Source of the DNA: Blastomonas sp. SL216
GTDB lineage: Bacteria > Pseudomonadota > Alphaproteobacteria > Sphingomonadales > Sphingomonadaceae
Assembly: GCA_026625625.1 (NCBI GenBank)
Contig: CP113055.1
Location: forward strand, 3,703,001 to 3,767,000
Reading direction: 5' to 3'
Length of the DNA stretch: 64,000 nucleotides
In this document: positions 45,326-53,700 of the stretch, piece by piece
Layout: each line of letters starts with the position of its first letter
How positions within the stretch are numbered: the first letter of the stretch is position 1
The notes under the pieces: model-generated
Told to the model about the DNA's origin: nothing
What the model saw: only the letters and a program-made list of their open reading frames with translations
Databases searched by the model: none
Program-made: the position numbers and the translations under genes

Positions 45326-45799
45326 TCAGGCAAAATGGTTAAAAAACCGTTCGCCAACGGGCCAAAGCGCCGCAATTGCGATGGCAACGCCATAAGGCAC
45401 CTCGGGCTGGCCGGGTCTTCGCTTCCATTTGTGTTCGGCCAGGACGATCAGCGTCAGCGCTGCACCGATCAGCGACATGATGATCGTGATCCGCGCCATA
45501 TCGACCCAGGGGAACCACAGCGCGATCGCGCCCAGCAGCTTCACATCGCCGCCGCCCATTGCCCCGATGGCGAACATCAGTGCAAAGAACACGAACACGC
45601 CAGCGCCCAGTGCCAGCTGTAATGCCATGTCCGGCCATAGCGAAAGCCCGCACGCCCACCAGAAAACAGGCGCTGCCAGCGCGATCCCGGCATTCAGCCA
45701 ATCCTCGATCTCGCGGCGCTGAATATCGGTATAGGCCGCGCGCAACAGCGCGATTGCCAAGCCAGCCAGCAGACCGTAGACGAGAGGACCGTTTTCCAT
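45326..45799 (-). CDS. cpaA: Prepilin peptidase CpaA/TadV
   Basis: This 157-residue A24-family aspartic peptidase has about five membrane helices. The catalytic Asp residues are in AAYTDIQRREI and in the GGGDVKLLGA motif (GxGD-like). It processes Flp prepilin and pseudopilins. It is the first gene of the operon. Its start is 21 bases from the divergent hydrolase start, so the promoters must overlap the two coding regions. Confidence 0.9.
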   Translation of the reverse strand: MENGPLVYGLLAGLAIALLRAAYTDIQRREIEDWLNAGIALAAPVFWWACGLSLWPDMALQLALGAGVFVFFALMFAIGAMGGGDVKLLGAIALWFPWVDMARITIIMSLIGAALTLIVLAEHKWKRRPGQPEVPYGVAIAIAALWPVGERFFNHFA

Positions 45800-45820
45800 G
45801 GGGTCTGGCGTATAGCGGGC

Positions 45821-46804
45821 ATGACTTACCAAAAAGTAACCATTGACCGGCGCGCCATCCCGGCGGGCGCGGTGGAAAGTCGCTGGACGGCCGCCGATGG
45901 CTGGCCGCTGCGCCGCATCGACTGGAAGGCCGAAGGACACCCGCGCGGTTCGATCCTGTTCATGCCGGGCCGCGGCGACATTTACGAAAAATATCTGGAA
46001 ACGCTGGCGCACTGGCAGGCGAGCGGCTGGAACGTGACCTCGGCCGACTGGCGCGGGCAGGGCGGCAGCGGCCGGATGACCGAGCATCAATATGTCGGCC
46101 ATATCCAGGATTTCAGCCAGTGGATTGACGATATCGGCGGTTTCTGGGCCGAATGGGCGGTGGCCAATCCCGGCCCGCACGTCGTCGTCGGCCATTCGAT
46201 GGGCGGGCATCTGATCGCACGCGCCATTCAGGAAAAGCGGATCACGCCCGATGCTGCGGTGCTGAGCGCGCCGATGCTGGGCCTCAAGGGGCTGGGCCTG
46301 CCGATGTCGGTCGGCCATATGGTCACGCGGATGATGCGCGGCCTGGGCAAGCCGGAACGCCCTGCCTGGAAGGTCAGCGAAAAGCCCGCATCGCCGCTGG
46401 CGATCCGCCAGACGCTGCTGACGCATGATGACGACCGCTATCAGGACGAACTGTGGTGGTGGGCCGAGCGGCCCGAGGTCGTGATGGGCCCAGCAAGCTG
46501 GCACTGGGTCGAGCGTGCCTATGAATCGAACATGCGGCTGAACGCGCCTGGCCAGTGGGAAAAGATGACCGTGCCGATGATGCTGATCGGCACCAGCGCC
46601 GACCAGCTGGTCGACAACAAGGCGACCATCGCCGCCGCCGCGCGCATTCCGGGCGCCGAGCTGCTGAGCTTCGGGCGCGAGGCGCGGCACGAGGTATTGC
46701 GCGAGGTCGATCCGATCCGCGACCGGATCCTCGCGGCGATCGACGATTTCCTGGCGCGCAAGCTGTTCGCCGCGCAGACCGAAAAGGCCGGGGCCGCCGC
46801 CTGA
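45821..46804 (+). CDS. Alpha/beta hydrolase (serine aminopeptidase S33/monoglyceride lipase-like)
   Basis: This 327-residue hydrolase has the nucleophile elbow GHSMGG, the oxyanion strand ILFMPGRGD, DWRGQGGSGR and a late His in EARHEVLREVD. It resembles lysophospholipase/monoacylglycerol lipase PldB-like enzymes. The substrate is unknown. The stop shares one base with the next start, so it is coupled to the FAD oxidoreductase. Confidence 0.85.
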   Translation: MTYQKVTIDRRAIPAGAVESRWTAADGWPLRRIDWKAEGHPRGSILFMPGRGDIYEKYLETLAHWQASGWNVTSADWRGQGGSGRMTEHQYVGHIQDFSQWIDDIGGFWAEWAVANPGPHVVVGHSMGGHLIARAIQEKRITPDAAVLSAPMLGLKGLGLPMSVGHMVTRMMRGLGKPERPAWKVSEKPASPLAIRQTLLTHDDDRYQDELWWWAERPEVVMGPASWHWVERAYESNMRLNAPGQWEKMTVPMMLIGTSADQLVDNKATIAAAARIPGAELLSFGREARHEVLREVDPIRDRILAAIDDFLARKLFAAQTEKAGAAA

Positions 46805-47916
46805 TGGCCGATTACGACGTCGTCATCATCGGCGCAGGGATTGCAGGCGCCAGCCTGGCGGCCGAAGTTGCGCCGCATGCCCGTGTGCTGGTGGCCGAGG
46901 CCGAGGAGCGGCCGGGCTATCACTCGACGGGACGCTCAGCCGCCTTCTGGGCGGAAAGCTATGGCGGGCCGAAGGTGCAGCCGCTGACCACCGCGTCGGG
47001 CCCCTGGCTGCACAGCCCGCCGGCCGGCTATGGCGACCGCAGCTTTCTCGCCCCGCGCGGCGCGCTGACGCTGGCACGGGCCGGCGAAGAGAAGCTGCTC
47101 GATGCGTTCGAGGCGGAATTTGCCGATACCGGCGTCAGCATGGAGCGATGGGACCGCGCCCGGATCGCGGCGCTGCTGCCGGGGCTCGCGGCGGATATTG
47201 TTGCTGCGGTCTATGAGCCCGATTGCCAGGACATCGATGTCGGCGGGCTGCACCAGGCATTTCTCTCGGTCGCGCGTCGCGCAGGGGCACAGATTGCGCT
47301 CAAGGCACCGCTCGAGCGGGCTGACCATCGCGACGGGCAATGGACGATGATGCTGGGCGGGCAGACGGTGACCGCCAACCGGCTGGTCAATGCCGCCGGG
47401 GCCTGGGCTGACCTGGTGGCGGAGCGCGCGGGCGTGCGGGCGCTGGGCGTGCAGCCCTATCGCCGCACCGTGGTCCAGCTGCGCACCAACCCTCCGCCAT
47501 CGCCCGATCTGCCGCTGACGCTCGGCGTTCGGGGCGACTATTATTTCAAGCCCGAAGCCGGAAGGCTGTGGCTGAGCCCGCATGACGAGACGCCAGAGCC
47601 GCCCAGCGATACCGCGCCGGACGAGATGGACATGGCCATCGCCATCGATCGCTTTACGCAGGTGGTCGACTGGCAGATCGAGGCGGTCGAGCATCGCTGG
47701 GCAGGCCAGCGCAGCTTCGCGCCCGACCGCTTGCCGGTGATCGGCTATGCGGCCGACAATCCGGCGTTCTTCTGGTTCGCAGGCCAGGGCGGTTTCGGGA
47801 TTCAGACCGCGCCCGCCGCCGCGCGCCTGGCCGCCACCGTGCTGCTCGGCCTCACCCCCGATGCGATGCTGAACGGCGTGGCTGGACAGATGTATAATCC
47901 GGCGCGTTTCGGCTGA
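46804..47916 (+). CDS. FAD-dependent oxidoreductase (DadA/glycine oxidase family)
   Basis: This 370-residue protein has the dinucleotide-binding VVIIGAGIAGASLA loop at the start, HSTGRSAAFW, NAAGAWADLVAERAG and a C-terminal WFAGQGGFGIQTAP block, all usual in DAO-fold amine oxidases. It probably oxidises an amino acid or small amine with FAD. Longer upstream reading is antiparallel to the hydrolase and rejected; ATG 46804 is coupled to it. Confidence 0.87.
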   Translation: MADYDVVIIGAGIAGASLAAEVAPHARVLVAEAEERPGYHSTGRSAAFWAESYGGPKVQPLTTASGPWLHSPPAGYGDRSFLAPRGALTLARAGEEKLLDAFEAEFADTGVSMERWDRARIAALLPGLAADIVAAVYEPDCQDIDVGGLHQAFLSVARRAGAQIALKAPLERADHRDGQWTMMLGGQTVTANRLVNAAGAWADLVAERAGVRALGVQPYRRTVVQLRTNPPPSPDLPLTLGVRGDYYFKPEAGRLWLSPHDETPEPPSDTAPDEMDMAIAIDRFTQVVDWQIEAVEHRWAGQRSFAPDRLPVIGYAADNPAFFWFAGQGGFGIQTAPAAARLAATVLLGLTPDAMLNGVAGQMYNPARFG

Positions 47917-47979
47917 CTCCGCTGGCTAGGGCCGACCATATTTTATATCCTTCCCCCAGTTTTGGAGGGAGTCGATTCG

Positions 47980-48165
47980 ATGGCGCACAATTTTGAAATC
48001 TACAAGGACAAGGCCGGCGAGTTTCGCGTGCGGTTCAAGTACAATTCGGAAGTGATGTTCTCGACCGAAGGCTATTCGAGCAAGGCATCGGCCAAGAACG
48101 CGATCGAATCGATCAAGAAGAATGGCCCCGAAGCGCCGATCGTGGACACCACGACCGAGGGCTGA
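47980..48165 (+). CDS. YegP-family DUF1508 protein
   Basis: This 61-residue protein is one DUF1508 repeat: FEIYKDKAGEFRVRFK, then SSKASAKNAIESIKKN. It has good TGGAGGG ten bases upstream. YegP proteins are small, often duplicated and of unknown function. A palindromic repeat follows. Confidence 0.88.
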   Translation: MAHNFEIYKDKAGEFRVRFKYNSEVMFSTEGYSSKASAKNAIESIKKNGPEAPIVDTTTEG

Positions 48166-48183
48166 GAGCTGATGCCAGGTCCG

Positions 48184-48203
48184 CCCTCCCCATAAGGGGA
48201 GGG
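48184..48203. repeat. Short palindrome, CCCTCCCC type
   Basis: CCCTCCCC and GGGGAGGG form a perfect 8-bp stem with loop ATAA. It resembles the CCTTCTCCC and CCCTCTCC palindromes near 57.6-57.9 kb and is likely one copy of a dispersed intergenic repeat; there is no T-tract. Confidence 0.6.
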
Positions 48204-48234
48204 TGCGACCCTTGAGCGCTCGCCTGGCGCCCCA

Positions 48235-48672
48235 TCACTTCGGGGGCATCGACCCGCTGGCCGGCGGGTTTGGATCCGGCCTGATTTCGCCTTTCACGGT
48301 GAAGACCACCGATGGTTCGGTCCCCGCATTGCTGGCGATCGTCATCGTCTTGCGGAACACACCGGGCCGCTTCGTATCATATTTGAACCTGATCTCGCCT
48401 GTAGCCCCTGGGGCGAGCGGGGCCTTGGGGATTTCTGCCGTCAGGCACCCGCAACTGGACTGGATCGAGGTGATGACGAGCGGACGTTTGCCGGTATTCC
48501 TGAACTTCACCATGCGCGAACCAGAGGCTCCGAAATCGAGCACGCCGTAGTTGAACTCGCTCGCCTCCATCATGATTTGCGCCGCACCGGGGTCCTGCAT
48601 CTGTGCCTGGGCAACGGATGGCCCGATGGACAGAATAGCGGCGAACAGGGCGGCTGAGGCGCGAAGGGTCAT
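48235..48672 (-). CDS. Exported DUF1573 protein
   Basis: This 145-residue protein has a signal peptide (to about AQAQ at residue 24) and one Ig-like DUF1573 domain: FNYGVLDFGASGSRMVKFRN, SCGCLTAEIP and PGATGEIRFKYDT. The SCGC motif is typical of the family. It is probably periplasmic, with function unknown. It is convergent with the DUF1508 gene. Confidence 0.85.
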   Translation of the reverse strand: MTLRASAALFAAILSIGPSVAQAQMQDPGAAQIMMEASEFNYGVLDFGASGSRMVKFRNTGKRPLVITSIQSSCGCLTAEIPKAPLAPGATGEIRFKYDTKRPGVFRKTMTIASNAGTEPSVVFTVKGEIRPDPNPPASGSMPPK

Positions 48673-48890
48673 GGAAGCAAACTCCTAACCGATAGGGTGC
48701 CAAGGCTGGTGGTCCTGATGATCCCAACATTGGCTCCAGCGCCGGCCGAAATGGGGATGCAAATGTCACAATCCAACCACTAAGGGGGTAAGAGGCTGGA
48801 ACGAACTGGCCAGATGTACAGTTCTGCGTGCCTCGCACCGCAGCATCGTTTACCGAGCCTGAAACTTTTCGAGGCTAAGCGGAGGGCGAA

Positions 48891-49787
48891 ATGGCGGCTG
48901 AAACTGGCAAGGGTCGCGATCAGGCAAGGGGGCTCGGCAAGATGGGCAAGGTTGCTGCAGGATTTCGCGTGGCGGCGGTGCTGGCCCTGGTCGTATCGGC
49001 CAGCGGAGCCCTGGCGCAGAGCGTGCCGTTATCACCTCAGGCAGCGAATACGATCGGCGATGACCCGATCTGCACCGACCGCCCGACCAAGGCGAACAAT
49101 GCGTGCAGCGTGCCCAAAGGCGTGGTGCAGATCGAGGCGGAGGCGCTGAACTGGTCGCGGCTGAATGCGGGCGGCGCGCGCAGCGATGTGTTCGCCTATG
49201 CCAGCCCGACGATCAAGCTGGGCCTCAGCGACAGCAGCGACGTGCAGCTCACGCTCACTCCGCTGGTCGAACTGCGCAACCGCGTTGCCGGACGCACCGC
49301 CAGCCATACCGGCTTCGGCGACATGTTCCTGCGCTACAAGCAGCGCATCACGGCGAAGGACGCGCGGTTCGAGCTCGCCCTCATCCCCTATATCAAGGCA
49401 CCGACCGCGAAGACCGGCATCGGCAATGGCGAATGGGAAGGCGGGATCAGCGTGCCGGTCCAATATGCGCTGACCGATCGCTGGTCGCTGACCGTGAACC
49501 CGCAGCTCAGCCTGCTCGCGGGCGCGGCCGATCCCGACGAGCGCCATCTGGAGCTGCAGACCGTGCTCAACCTGGGCTATCAGCTGACGACACGCACCAG
49601 TTTCGCCGCGGAAGTGTGGACCTCGCAGAACTGGGACCCCTCCGGCACCGTCCGCCAATATTCCGCAGACCTCGCCATCGCGCACCTGCTCGGCGACGAG
49701 TTGCAACTCGACGGCGGCGTGAATTTCGGGCTTAATCAGGCGACGGCTGATGTGCAGGTGTACGCGGGGGTGTCGGCGCGGTTTTGA
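48891..49787 (+). CDS. Outer-membrane transporter-like protein (MetA-pathway phenol degradation family)
   Basis: This 298-residue protein has a signal peptide ending SGALAQ and a beta-rich body with CTDRPTKANNACSVPKG, SPTIKLGLSDSSDVQL, GFGDMFLRYKQR and GGISVPVQYALTDRWSL, which fits the PF13557 barrel family. Members are found near aromatic degradation genes, but none is here. ATG 48891 has GGAGGG five bases upstream; ATG 48942 is an alternative. The 218 bases before it show no gene. Confidence 0.75.
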   Translation: MAAETGKGRDQARGLGKMGKVAAGFRVAAVLALVVSASGALAQSVPLSPQAANTIGDDPICTDRPTKANNACSVPKGVVQIEAEALNWSRLNAGGARSDVFAYASPTIKLGLSDSSDVQLTLTPLVELRNRVAGRTASHTGFGDMFLRYKQRITAKDARFELALIPYIKAPTAKTGIGNGEWEGGISVPVQYALTDRWSLTVNPQLSLLAGAADPDERHLELQTVLNLGYQLTTRTSFAAEVWTSQNWDPSGTVRQYSADLAIAHLLGDELQLDGGVNFGLNQATADVQVYAGVSARF

Positions 49788-49856
49788 GGGGGGCAAATTT
49801 AGCTTCATGTTCTCGGAACTCGATGACCTACGCCGCCTCGGCAGCGGCCCCGCGAC

Positions 49857-49973
49857 TCGCTGAGTGCAGCGAACCGGGAGAAGGCCGAGGCCGAGTTCGA
49901 CGAGCGCAAGATGCTGGAACGATACGCCGCGCTGTATGGGCGAGCGATGGGGCGGCCGGAGTTTGGGCGGTAA
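49857..49973 (+). pseudogene. C-terminal remnant of a glycosyltransferase
   Basis: A stretch of about 38 codons ending at a TAA reads SLSAANREKAEAEFDERKM and then LERYAALYGRAMGRPEFGR. This is the usual C-terminal helix of GT-B (family 1/4) glycosyltransferases, where E-x-x-F-x-x-x-x-M is followed by Y-x-x-L-Y. No start codon or upstream body exists: the frame is closed at 49824, 33 bases before. It is GC-rich like the host, so it looks like the leftover end of a host gene. The rest of the 386-base gap up to the AT-rich gene shows nothing recognisable. Confidence 0.55.
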
Positions 49974-50173
49974 GACTCTATCCCAATAAAATTCTGATAC
50001 AGGCATGTTAGTCTAAGGATTTAACCGCCGACGAAATTGATAGCCAATGCTGGAAATTGGGATTTTGCATTATATCAAATTACGTTCGTAGTCAGGGTGT
50101 TCGGCACACATTCATCATTGACTGCTGTTAGGGATATCAGCATCGTTCATAAGGAAAGCTATGGGGGGCGTGC

Positions 50174-51562
50174 ATGCCGCAGACTAACTTAACAAAAGGA
50201 AATAGGGCCCTTGAGAGTCTTGCGGGTGAAGCCGTGGCTTTGCCAAATGATCTTCCTTTTGATCTTTTGCTCCGCCCCGGGAATAAGACAACACGTTTGG
50301 TCGCCAATTCAGGGGTTGGAGATCCAATAAAAAGTCAAAGCCGATGGTACGACTTTGAATTCTCTAGTTTTGTATTTTTGAACAGATTAGAAATCTCGGT
50401 AAAAGAATTTCCAAATTCAAGTGAATTTGAAATTAAATTCATCACGGTTGATGGTAAAGAAATTTTTATTAAATCTACTGTTTTAGATGGTTTAGTAGTC
50501 AGGTCAATTAATTTTGCAATTAAATCAGTTTCCTTCAAGCCGCCTTCGAGCTGGTTGGTCGATAGGTGGCTGAATTCAATTAGATTGATCGGCTTCACTA
50601 ATTCAGACGTTGATAATTTTATTGGTGCAGTAGAAAGAATTGACTCGTATCGCGATGTTGCATTGTCGACTGCGCAAGCAGCTTTGGAAAATGCTCAAGC
50701 GGAAAATGATCGCTACATCGGCCTTCAGTCGTTGATCGAGAATTCAAATCATGAAATTGCTAAAATTAAATCAGATATATCTACAAAAAAATCCGAGAGT
50801 ACGAGGATTTCCGAAAAAATAAACAGTCTGAAGCTAGAAAAATCGAACATTGAAAATTCAATTAAATCCTCTAGAAATAATCTTTCAACAATTGAGTCTG
50901 AAATCGAAACGGCTACTTCTACGCGAAATACTATAAATAGTGAAATTGCAGAAAGGGAAGCAAAGCTTAAATCGCTAAAAGAAGATGTCAACATGTTCCC
51001 ATCGGAAATCTCGGAATTTTTTGGTCAGGGTACGAGAACGATGTGGCTTTACGCGGGATTGTCATTTGTTCCATTGTCTATAATTATAACAATGTTTGCC
51101 TTGCTCGTTGCCGGTGCGGCAGACTTGACAACAGTATTGAAAGAAATGCCTAAGGCATCGATTTATTCAATATTTTTGACAAGAATACCATATGTCGTAA
51201 TTTCTGGTACAATAATTGCAGCGAGCTACAAACTATGTCGTCTTTTGCTTAGCGAAGTTATTAAAATAAACCAGCAGAAACTGAATTTAACAAAAATCAG
51301 CATAATTGCTAAAGATGTTTCGTTCTCTGCTGAGCACGATCTGGACATTGAGGACGAAGAAATTTATCAACTTCGCACAAAACTAAAGATGGAGCTGCTT
51401 AGGGAGCACTTGAAAGAGTATCTTTCGAAAGATTTTAATCTGTCTTTGACGAAATTTAATCGTAACGATAATGCTGACCTTGATAAATCTGAGGCATCAG
51501 CCAAGTATCAGGGTAACATAGACGGAGACGAGAATTTCGGGGGCGCGATAGGTAATTCCTAG
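50174..51562 (+). CDS. AT-rich orphan: coiled-coil protein with two membrane helices
   Basis: The 462-residue protein has four parts: a beta-rich N-terminal region (about 1-155), a long coiled coil (about 162-275, rich in Ser/Glu/Lys/Ile), two membrane helices (about 292-315 and 332-356) and an acidic helical C-terminus. I recognise no family. GC is far below the genome: I counted 35% and 27% in two 60-base lines, against well above 60% around it, and codon use follows (AAA, ATT, TTA common). The upstream ~190 bases are also AT-rich and may hold its promoter. It was probably acquired by transfer. It could be a stand-alone membrane effector; that is speculation. Confidence 0.85.
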   Translation: MPQTNLTKGNRALESLAGEAVALPNDLPFDLLLRPGNKTTRLVANSGVGDPIKSQSRWYDFEFSSFVFLNRLEISVKEFPNSSEFEIKFITVDGKEIFIKSTVLDGLVVRSINFAIKSVSFKPPSSWLVDRWLNSIRLIGFTNSDVDNFIGAVERIDSYRDVALSTAQAALENAQAENDRYIGLQSLIENSNHEIAKIKSDISTKKSESTRISEKINSLKLEKSNIENSIKSSRNNLSTIESEIETATSTRNTINSEIAEREAKLKSLKEDVNMFPSEISEFFGQGTRTMWLYAGLSFVPLSIIITMFALLVAGAADLTTVLKEMPKASIYSIFLTRIPYVVISGTIIAASYKLCRLLLSEVIKINQQKLNLTKISIIAKDVSFSAEHDLDIEDEEIYQLRTKLKMELLREHLKEYLSKDFNLSLTKFNRNDNADLDKSEASAKYQGNIDGDENFGGAIGNS

Positions 51563-51567
51563 CCCCC
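51539..51567. terminator. Hairpin between convergent orphan and LysR genes
   Basis: GGGGGC pairs with GCCCCC, and TAGG with CCTA inside, leaving a four-base bulge. It covers both stop codons. No T-tract is present, so termination is uncertain. Confidence 0.35.
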
Positions 51568-52443
51568 ATCCCCCCAAACCCCACCAATCCTTCCCCGCAA
51601 AACCCCGCGCACCCGCTCCACGCACGCCTCCGGCACCGCCCCCTCCTTGCGCACCAGCAGGCCCAGCGTGCGTACATGCGCGAAATCCTCCATCGGCACG
51701 CGCGCCACGCCCGGCGCGGTGAAGCAATCCGGCATCACCGTCACGCCCACGCCTGCCGCGACCAGCGCCAGGATGCGGTCGTCGCTTCTTGAGCGGGCGG
51801 CGAAGAAGGGGCGGACGCCGCGTGCGGTGAAGTGCTGGCTGGTTGCGGCGAGCAATTCGCAATGGCGACGGACCAGCATCACATTGTCGGCGAGCTCCTG
51901 CGCGGCGATGCTCTGGCGCTGGGCGAGGGGGTGCGCGGCGGGCAGGGCGAGCGCATAGCCTTCGCTCGCCACCGGCTCGAACTGCGCGCGGTGGCGGCCC
52001 TGCGGCTCCATCGTCACAGCGAGGTCGATCCGCGCCGCGTCCAGGCGGTCGATCAGCTCGCTCGCGCGGCCCTCGACGAACTCGGTGCGCAGGCCATCGA
52101 TCTCGGCCAGCGCCTCGGCCATCGCCGCGACGATCGCCGTGGGCAGCGTCGAGAGCACGCCCAGCCGCACGATCGCATCGGGCCGGTGCTGCTTCATCGC
52201 CTCTTCGGCCAGGTTGAACTGCGCCTCGATCCGCCGCGCATGTTCGGCGAACTGTGCGCCCGTCGGTGTCAGGTCGACCCGCCGGTTGGAGCGGTGGAAT
52301 AGCCGTTGCCCCACGCTCTCCTCCAGCCGCGCGATGCCCACCGACAGCGTCGGCTGGGTGACGTTGCAGCTTTCCGCCGCACGGGTGAAATTGCCATGTT
52401 CGACCACGGCGAGGAAGTAGCGCAGCAGATAGCGTTCGATCAT
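51559..52443 (-). CDS. LysR-family transcriptional regulator
   Basis: This 294-residue protein has an N-terminal winged helix (YFLAVVEHGNFTRAAESCNV, TQPTLSVGIARLEES) and a periplasmic-binding-like effector domain starting near VRLGVLSTLPTAIV. It is divergent from the isovaleryl-CoA dehydrogenase gene, the usual LysR-target layout, although leucine catabolism regulators known in Pseudomonas are MerR type. The C-terminal end runs into the AT-rich islet and overlaps the orphan stop by four bases, so its last residues may have been altered by the insertion. Confidence 0.9.
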   Translation of the reverse strand: MIERYLLRYFLAVVEHGNFTRAAESCNVTQPTLSVGIARLEESVGQRLFHRSNRRVDLTPTGAQFAEHARRIEAQFNLAEEAMKQHRPDAIVRLGVLSTLPTAIVAAMAEALAEIDGLRTEFVEGRASELIDRLDAARIDLAVTMEPQGRHRAQFEPVASEGYALALPAAHPLAQRQSIAAQELADNVMLVRRHCELLAATSQHFTARGVRPFFAARSRSDDRILALVAAGVGVTVMPDCFTAPGVARVPMEDFAHVRTLGLLVRKEGAVPEACVERVRGVLRGRIGGVWGDGG

Positions 52444-52455
52444 AGACGACGTCTA
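52443..52455. promoter_or_regulatory. LysR-type T-N11-A palindrome at the regulator start codon
   Basis: TAGACGACGTCTA is a perfect interrupted palindrome (6+1+6) and an exact T-N11-A box. Its first base is also the first base of the LysR start codon, so it may serve autorepression and control of the divergent catabolic operon 88 bases away. Confidence 0.55.
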
Positions 52456-52542
52456 GGATAAACCCCTTTCAATATCAATTTTCCTTTGTTGACTTGGAGG
52501 CCTAGAACCGGCGGATTAAGAGCTCCAGGAGAGGATGCCTTC

Positions 52543-53700
52543 ATGTCCATGATGCCCGATTTCGACTTCGCCCTGGGCGAAGCCGCCGAGATGATCCGCG
52601 ACACCACGCGGCGCTTTGCCACCGACAAGATCGCGCCGATCGCCGCCAGAATCGATGCCGAGGACTGGTTCCCGATCGATCTGTGGCCGCAGATGGGCGA
52701 GCTCGGGCTGCACGGCATCACGGTGAGCGAAGAAGATGGCGGGCTGGGCCTCGGCTATCTGGAACATGTCATAGCGATGGAAGAGGTGAGCCGCGCGAGC
52801 GCCTCGCTGGGCCTCAGCTATGGCGCGCACTCCAACCTGTGCGTCAACCAGCTGCGCCGCTGGGGCAATGCCGAGCAGAAGGCGAAATACCTGCCCGGCC
52901 TGATCTCGGGCGAGCATGTCGGGTCGCTGGCGATGTCCGAAGTCGGCGCGGGGTCGGACGTGGTCTCGATGAAGCTCAAGGCCGACGCGGTCTCGGGTGG
53001 ATACCGGCTCAACGGCACCAAGTTCTGGATCACCAACTCGGCTTATGCTGAGACGCTGATCGTCTATGCCAAGACGGGTGAGGGGTCGGGCGGGATCACC
53101 GCGTTCATCATCGAAAAGGACATGCCGTGTTTCAGCATCGGCCAGAAGATCCAGAAGATGGGGATGCGCGGCAGCCCCACGGCGGAGCTGGTGTTCAACG
53201 ATTGCTTCGTGCCTGACGAAAATGTCATGGGGCCGCTGAACGGCGGCGTCGGGGTGCTGATGAGCGGGCTGGATTACGAGCGCGCGGTGCTGGCCGCAGG
53301 GCCGCTGGGCATCATGCAGGCCTGCCTCGACGTGGTGCTCCCCTATGTGCGCGAGCGCAAGCAGTTCGGCCAGCCGATCGGGGCGTTCCAGATGGTGCAG
53401 GCCAAGGTGGCGGACATGTATGTCGCGCTCAACAGCGCGCGCGCCTATGTCTATGCGGTGGCGCGGGCGTGCGATGCGGGCAAGACGACGCGCTTTGATG
53501 CTGCGGGTGCTATCCTGCTGGCGAGCGAGAATGCGGTGAAATGCTCGCTCGAGGCTATCCAGGCGCTGGGCGGGGCGGGCTACACCACCGACTGGCCGGT
53601 CGAACGCTTCCTGCGCGATGCCAAGCTGTACGATATCGGCGCAGGCACCAACGAGATCCGCCGCTTCCTGATCGCGCGCGAACTGATCGGAACGCGGTGA
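52543..53700 (+). CDS. ivd: Isovaleryl-CoA dehydrogenase
   Basis: This 385-residue acyl-CoA dehydrogenase has [15 protein letters not shown], the FAD block [34 protein letters not shown] and the C-terminal [20 protein letters not shown]. The residue pattern [16 protein letters not shown] carries the glutamate position typical of isovaleryl-CoA dehydrogenases, which use a Glu in helix G rather than near the C-terminus. It catalyses the third step of leucine degradation. ATG 52543 has GGAGAGGA upstream. Confidence 0.9.
   Translation: MSMMPDFDFALGEAAEMIRDTTRRFATDKIAPIAARIDAEDWFPIDLWPQMGELGLHGITVSEEDGGLGLGYLEHVIAMEEVSRASASLGLSYGAHSNLCVNQLRRWGNAEQKAKYLPGLISGEHVGSLAMSEVGAGSDVVSMKLKADAVSGGYRLNGTKFWITNSAYAETLIVYAKTGEGSGGITAFIIEKDMPCFSIGQKIQKMGMRGSPTAELVFNDCFVPDENVMGPLNGGVGVLMSGLDYERAVLAAGPLGIMQACLDVVLPYVRERKQFGQPIGAFQMVQAKVADMYVALNSARAYVYAVARACDAGKTTRFDAAGAILLASENAVKCSLEAIQALGGAGYTTDWPVERFLRDAKLYDIGAGTNEIRRFLIARELIGTR

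Noticed and set aside
49807-49863. Short ORF MFSELDDLRRLGSGPATR as a gene
   Set aside because: Only 18 codons with no clear ribosome site; it may be frameshifted sequence from the same decayed glycosyltransferase, but this cannot be shown.
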